From positions 1 through 22,301 of the forward strand of contig JBJTWK010000049.1 of assembly GCA_046081705.1 (NCBI GenBank): a DNA stretch of 22,301 nt. The letters are read 5' to 3'. The notes beneath the pieces are model-generated. The model saw only the letters and a program-made list of their open reading frames with translations. It searched no databases and was not told the origin of the DNA. Origin of the DNA: IMCC26256 sp046081705 (GTDB lineage: Bacteria > Actinomycetota > Acidimicrobiia > IMCC26256). This document shows positions 21,475 to 22,301 of this stretch, piece after piece. The stretch's first letter is position 1. The number at the start of each line of letters is the position of its first letter. The position numbers were made by a program, and so were the translations under genes.

Positions 21475-22301
21475 ATGCTCTCGGTGGAGACGTGGCCGGA
21501 TCTGCGGGACCCCGTGCTCGTCGTCGCGATGACGGGGTGGGTCGACGCCGGGCTCGCCGGGGCGAGCGCGGCCCAGGAGATCGTCGACGGCATGAGTGCG
21601 CCGCGTCGGTTCGCCACCTACGACCTCGGCGACACGGCCGACCTCCGTACCACGCGTCCGATCGCCCGACTCGACGACGGTATGACCCGGCGGATCGAGT
21701 GGCCGACGCTGTCGTTCGTCGCGGGCCGCGCCGGGCGTGACGTCGTCGTGCTCACCGGCCCCGAGCCGTGCGTGCAGTGGCAGCGCGTGACCGAGGACAT
21801 CGTGGGAGTCGCCGAACGTCTCGAGGTGCGCACGGCGATCACGCTCGGCGCCATGCCCGCCGCCGTGAGCCACCGACGTCCGGTGCCGGTGCTCGCCACC
21901 GCGACCTCGCGGTCCCTCGCTCAGGAGGTCGGCGCGCTGCGGGGCGACTACCACGGCCCGACCGGACTCCAGAGCGTGCTCCAGGTCGCCCTCGGCGAGG
22001 CGGGCATCGCCGGTATCGGGCTGTGGGCCCAGGTCCCGCACTACGTGTCCGGCACGCCGTCGCCGCCCGCGACCCGCGCTCTGCTCGAGCGGATGCGCGA
22101 TCTCGCGGCCGTGACCGTCGAACTGCGCGACCTCGATCGGCGCACGGAGCACTACCTCGCCCAGGTCGAGGCGGGTCTCGCCGAACGTCCCGACGTCGCC
22201 GAGATGGTCGCGGCCATCGACGAGGAGGAGCAGGAGATCTCGGGTGACGCGCTCGCCAGCGAGATCGAACGCTTCCTGCGCAGCGGTCCCGAGGACGACG
22301 A
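21475..22301 (+). CDS. PAC2-family protein (3' end cut by window)
   Basis: At least 275 residues, open to the window edge. The start MLSVETWPDLRDPVLVVAMTGWVDAGLAGASA, then FATYDLGDTADLRTTRP, VVLTGPEPCVQW, AITLGAMPAAVSHRRPVPV, YHGPTGLQSVLQ, GLWAQVPHYVSG and the acidic helical C-terminus EEEQEISGDALASEIERFL are typical of actinobacterial PAC2-family proteins. These share the fold of a eukaryotic proteasome assembly chaperone; their bacterial role is unclear. By comparison with family length only a few residues are probably missing. ATG 21475 is fixed by the TAGGGT hexamer 6 nt upstream. Confidence 0.85.
   Translation, partial: MLSVETWPDLRDPVLVVAMTGWVDAGLAGASAAQEIVDGMSAPRRFATYDLGDTADLRTTRPIARLDDGMTRRIEWPTLSFVAGRAGRDVVVLTGPEPCVQWQRVTEDIVGVAERLEVRTAITLGAMPAAVSHRRPVPVLATATSRSLAQEVGALRGDYHGPTGLQSVLQVALGEAGIAGIGLWAQVPHYVSGTPSPPATRALLERMRDLAAVTVELRDLDRRTEHYLAQVEAGLAERPDVAEMVAAIDEEEQEISGDALASEIERFLRSGPEDD

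Noticed and set aside
1..22301. CRISPR arrays, tRNAs, transposases, phage or attachment sites
   Set aside because: None recognised on either strand; the only tandem repeats are the two at gene 3' ends, which lack the spacer structure of CRISPR.

Overview
The window is very GC-rich bacterial DNA, packed with genes on both strands and with short gaps. Content and style point to a high-GC actinobacterium: paired LLM-class (F420-type) oxidoreductases, a UvrD2-like helicase with an HRDC tail, an alpha-methylacyl-CoA racemase, many GTG starts, 4-nt GTGA/ATGA stop-start overlaps and many apparently leaderless genes. The class Acidimicrobiia is my best guess, but no rRNA or other taxonomic marker is present, so this is inference.

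Layout. 1-630: two pieces of electron transfer flavoprotein alpha (EtfA) in opposite orientations, meeting near position 372. The left piece has lower GC and different codon use, so this end is a rearrangement or, more likely, a chimeric join. 631-740: two strong hairpins. 741-1766 (+): APH-family phosphotransferase. 1782-2558 (-): exonuclease III. 2576-4983 (-): a coupled pair, DUF7064/7065-like protein then APH-DUF6285 fusion. 5043-5960 (+): SMP-30/gluconolactonase. 6032-7168 (+): alpha-methylacyl-CoA racemase. 7177-8624 (-): a small Ala/Pro/Thr-rich membrane-anchored protein and a ferric-reductase-like membrane protein with a repeated tail. 8712-10360 (-): LemA-like protein coupled to purK. 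10457-10969 (+): thermonuclease. 11059-13062 (-): UvrD2-like helicase. 13063-13534: the only long gene-free stretch; it holds a candidate structured RNA with a good minus-strand promoter. 13535-14845 (+): aldonolactone-oxidase-type FAD enzyme. 14982-15644 (+): PH/SHOCT membrane protein. 15651-21420 (-): two LLM oxidoreductases, galT, galK and a GH36 alpha-galactosidase. 21475-end (+): PAC2-family protein, cut by the window edge.

How the genes fit together. The EtfA fragments, the APH-like proteins (resembling the kinase-like part of ACAD10/11), DUF6285 and the racemase suggest acyl-CoA or branched-chain lipid catabolism. The right-hand operon would release galactose from alpha-galactosides (GH36) and pass it to GalK and GalT. 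No galE is in the window.

The strongest unexplained signals are: a TAGGGT-type hexamer 6-8 nt upstream of nine start codons, implying leaderless transcription; the candidate ~300-nt RNA at 13087-13382; two unrelated genes whose 3' ends, stop codon included, are tandemly duplicated; a four-times-repeated motif in the tail of the ferric-reductase-like protein; and the inverted etfA junction.
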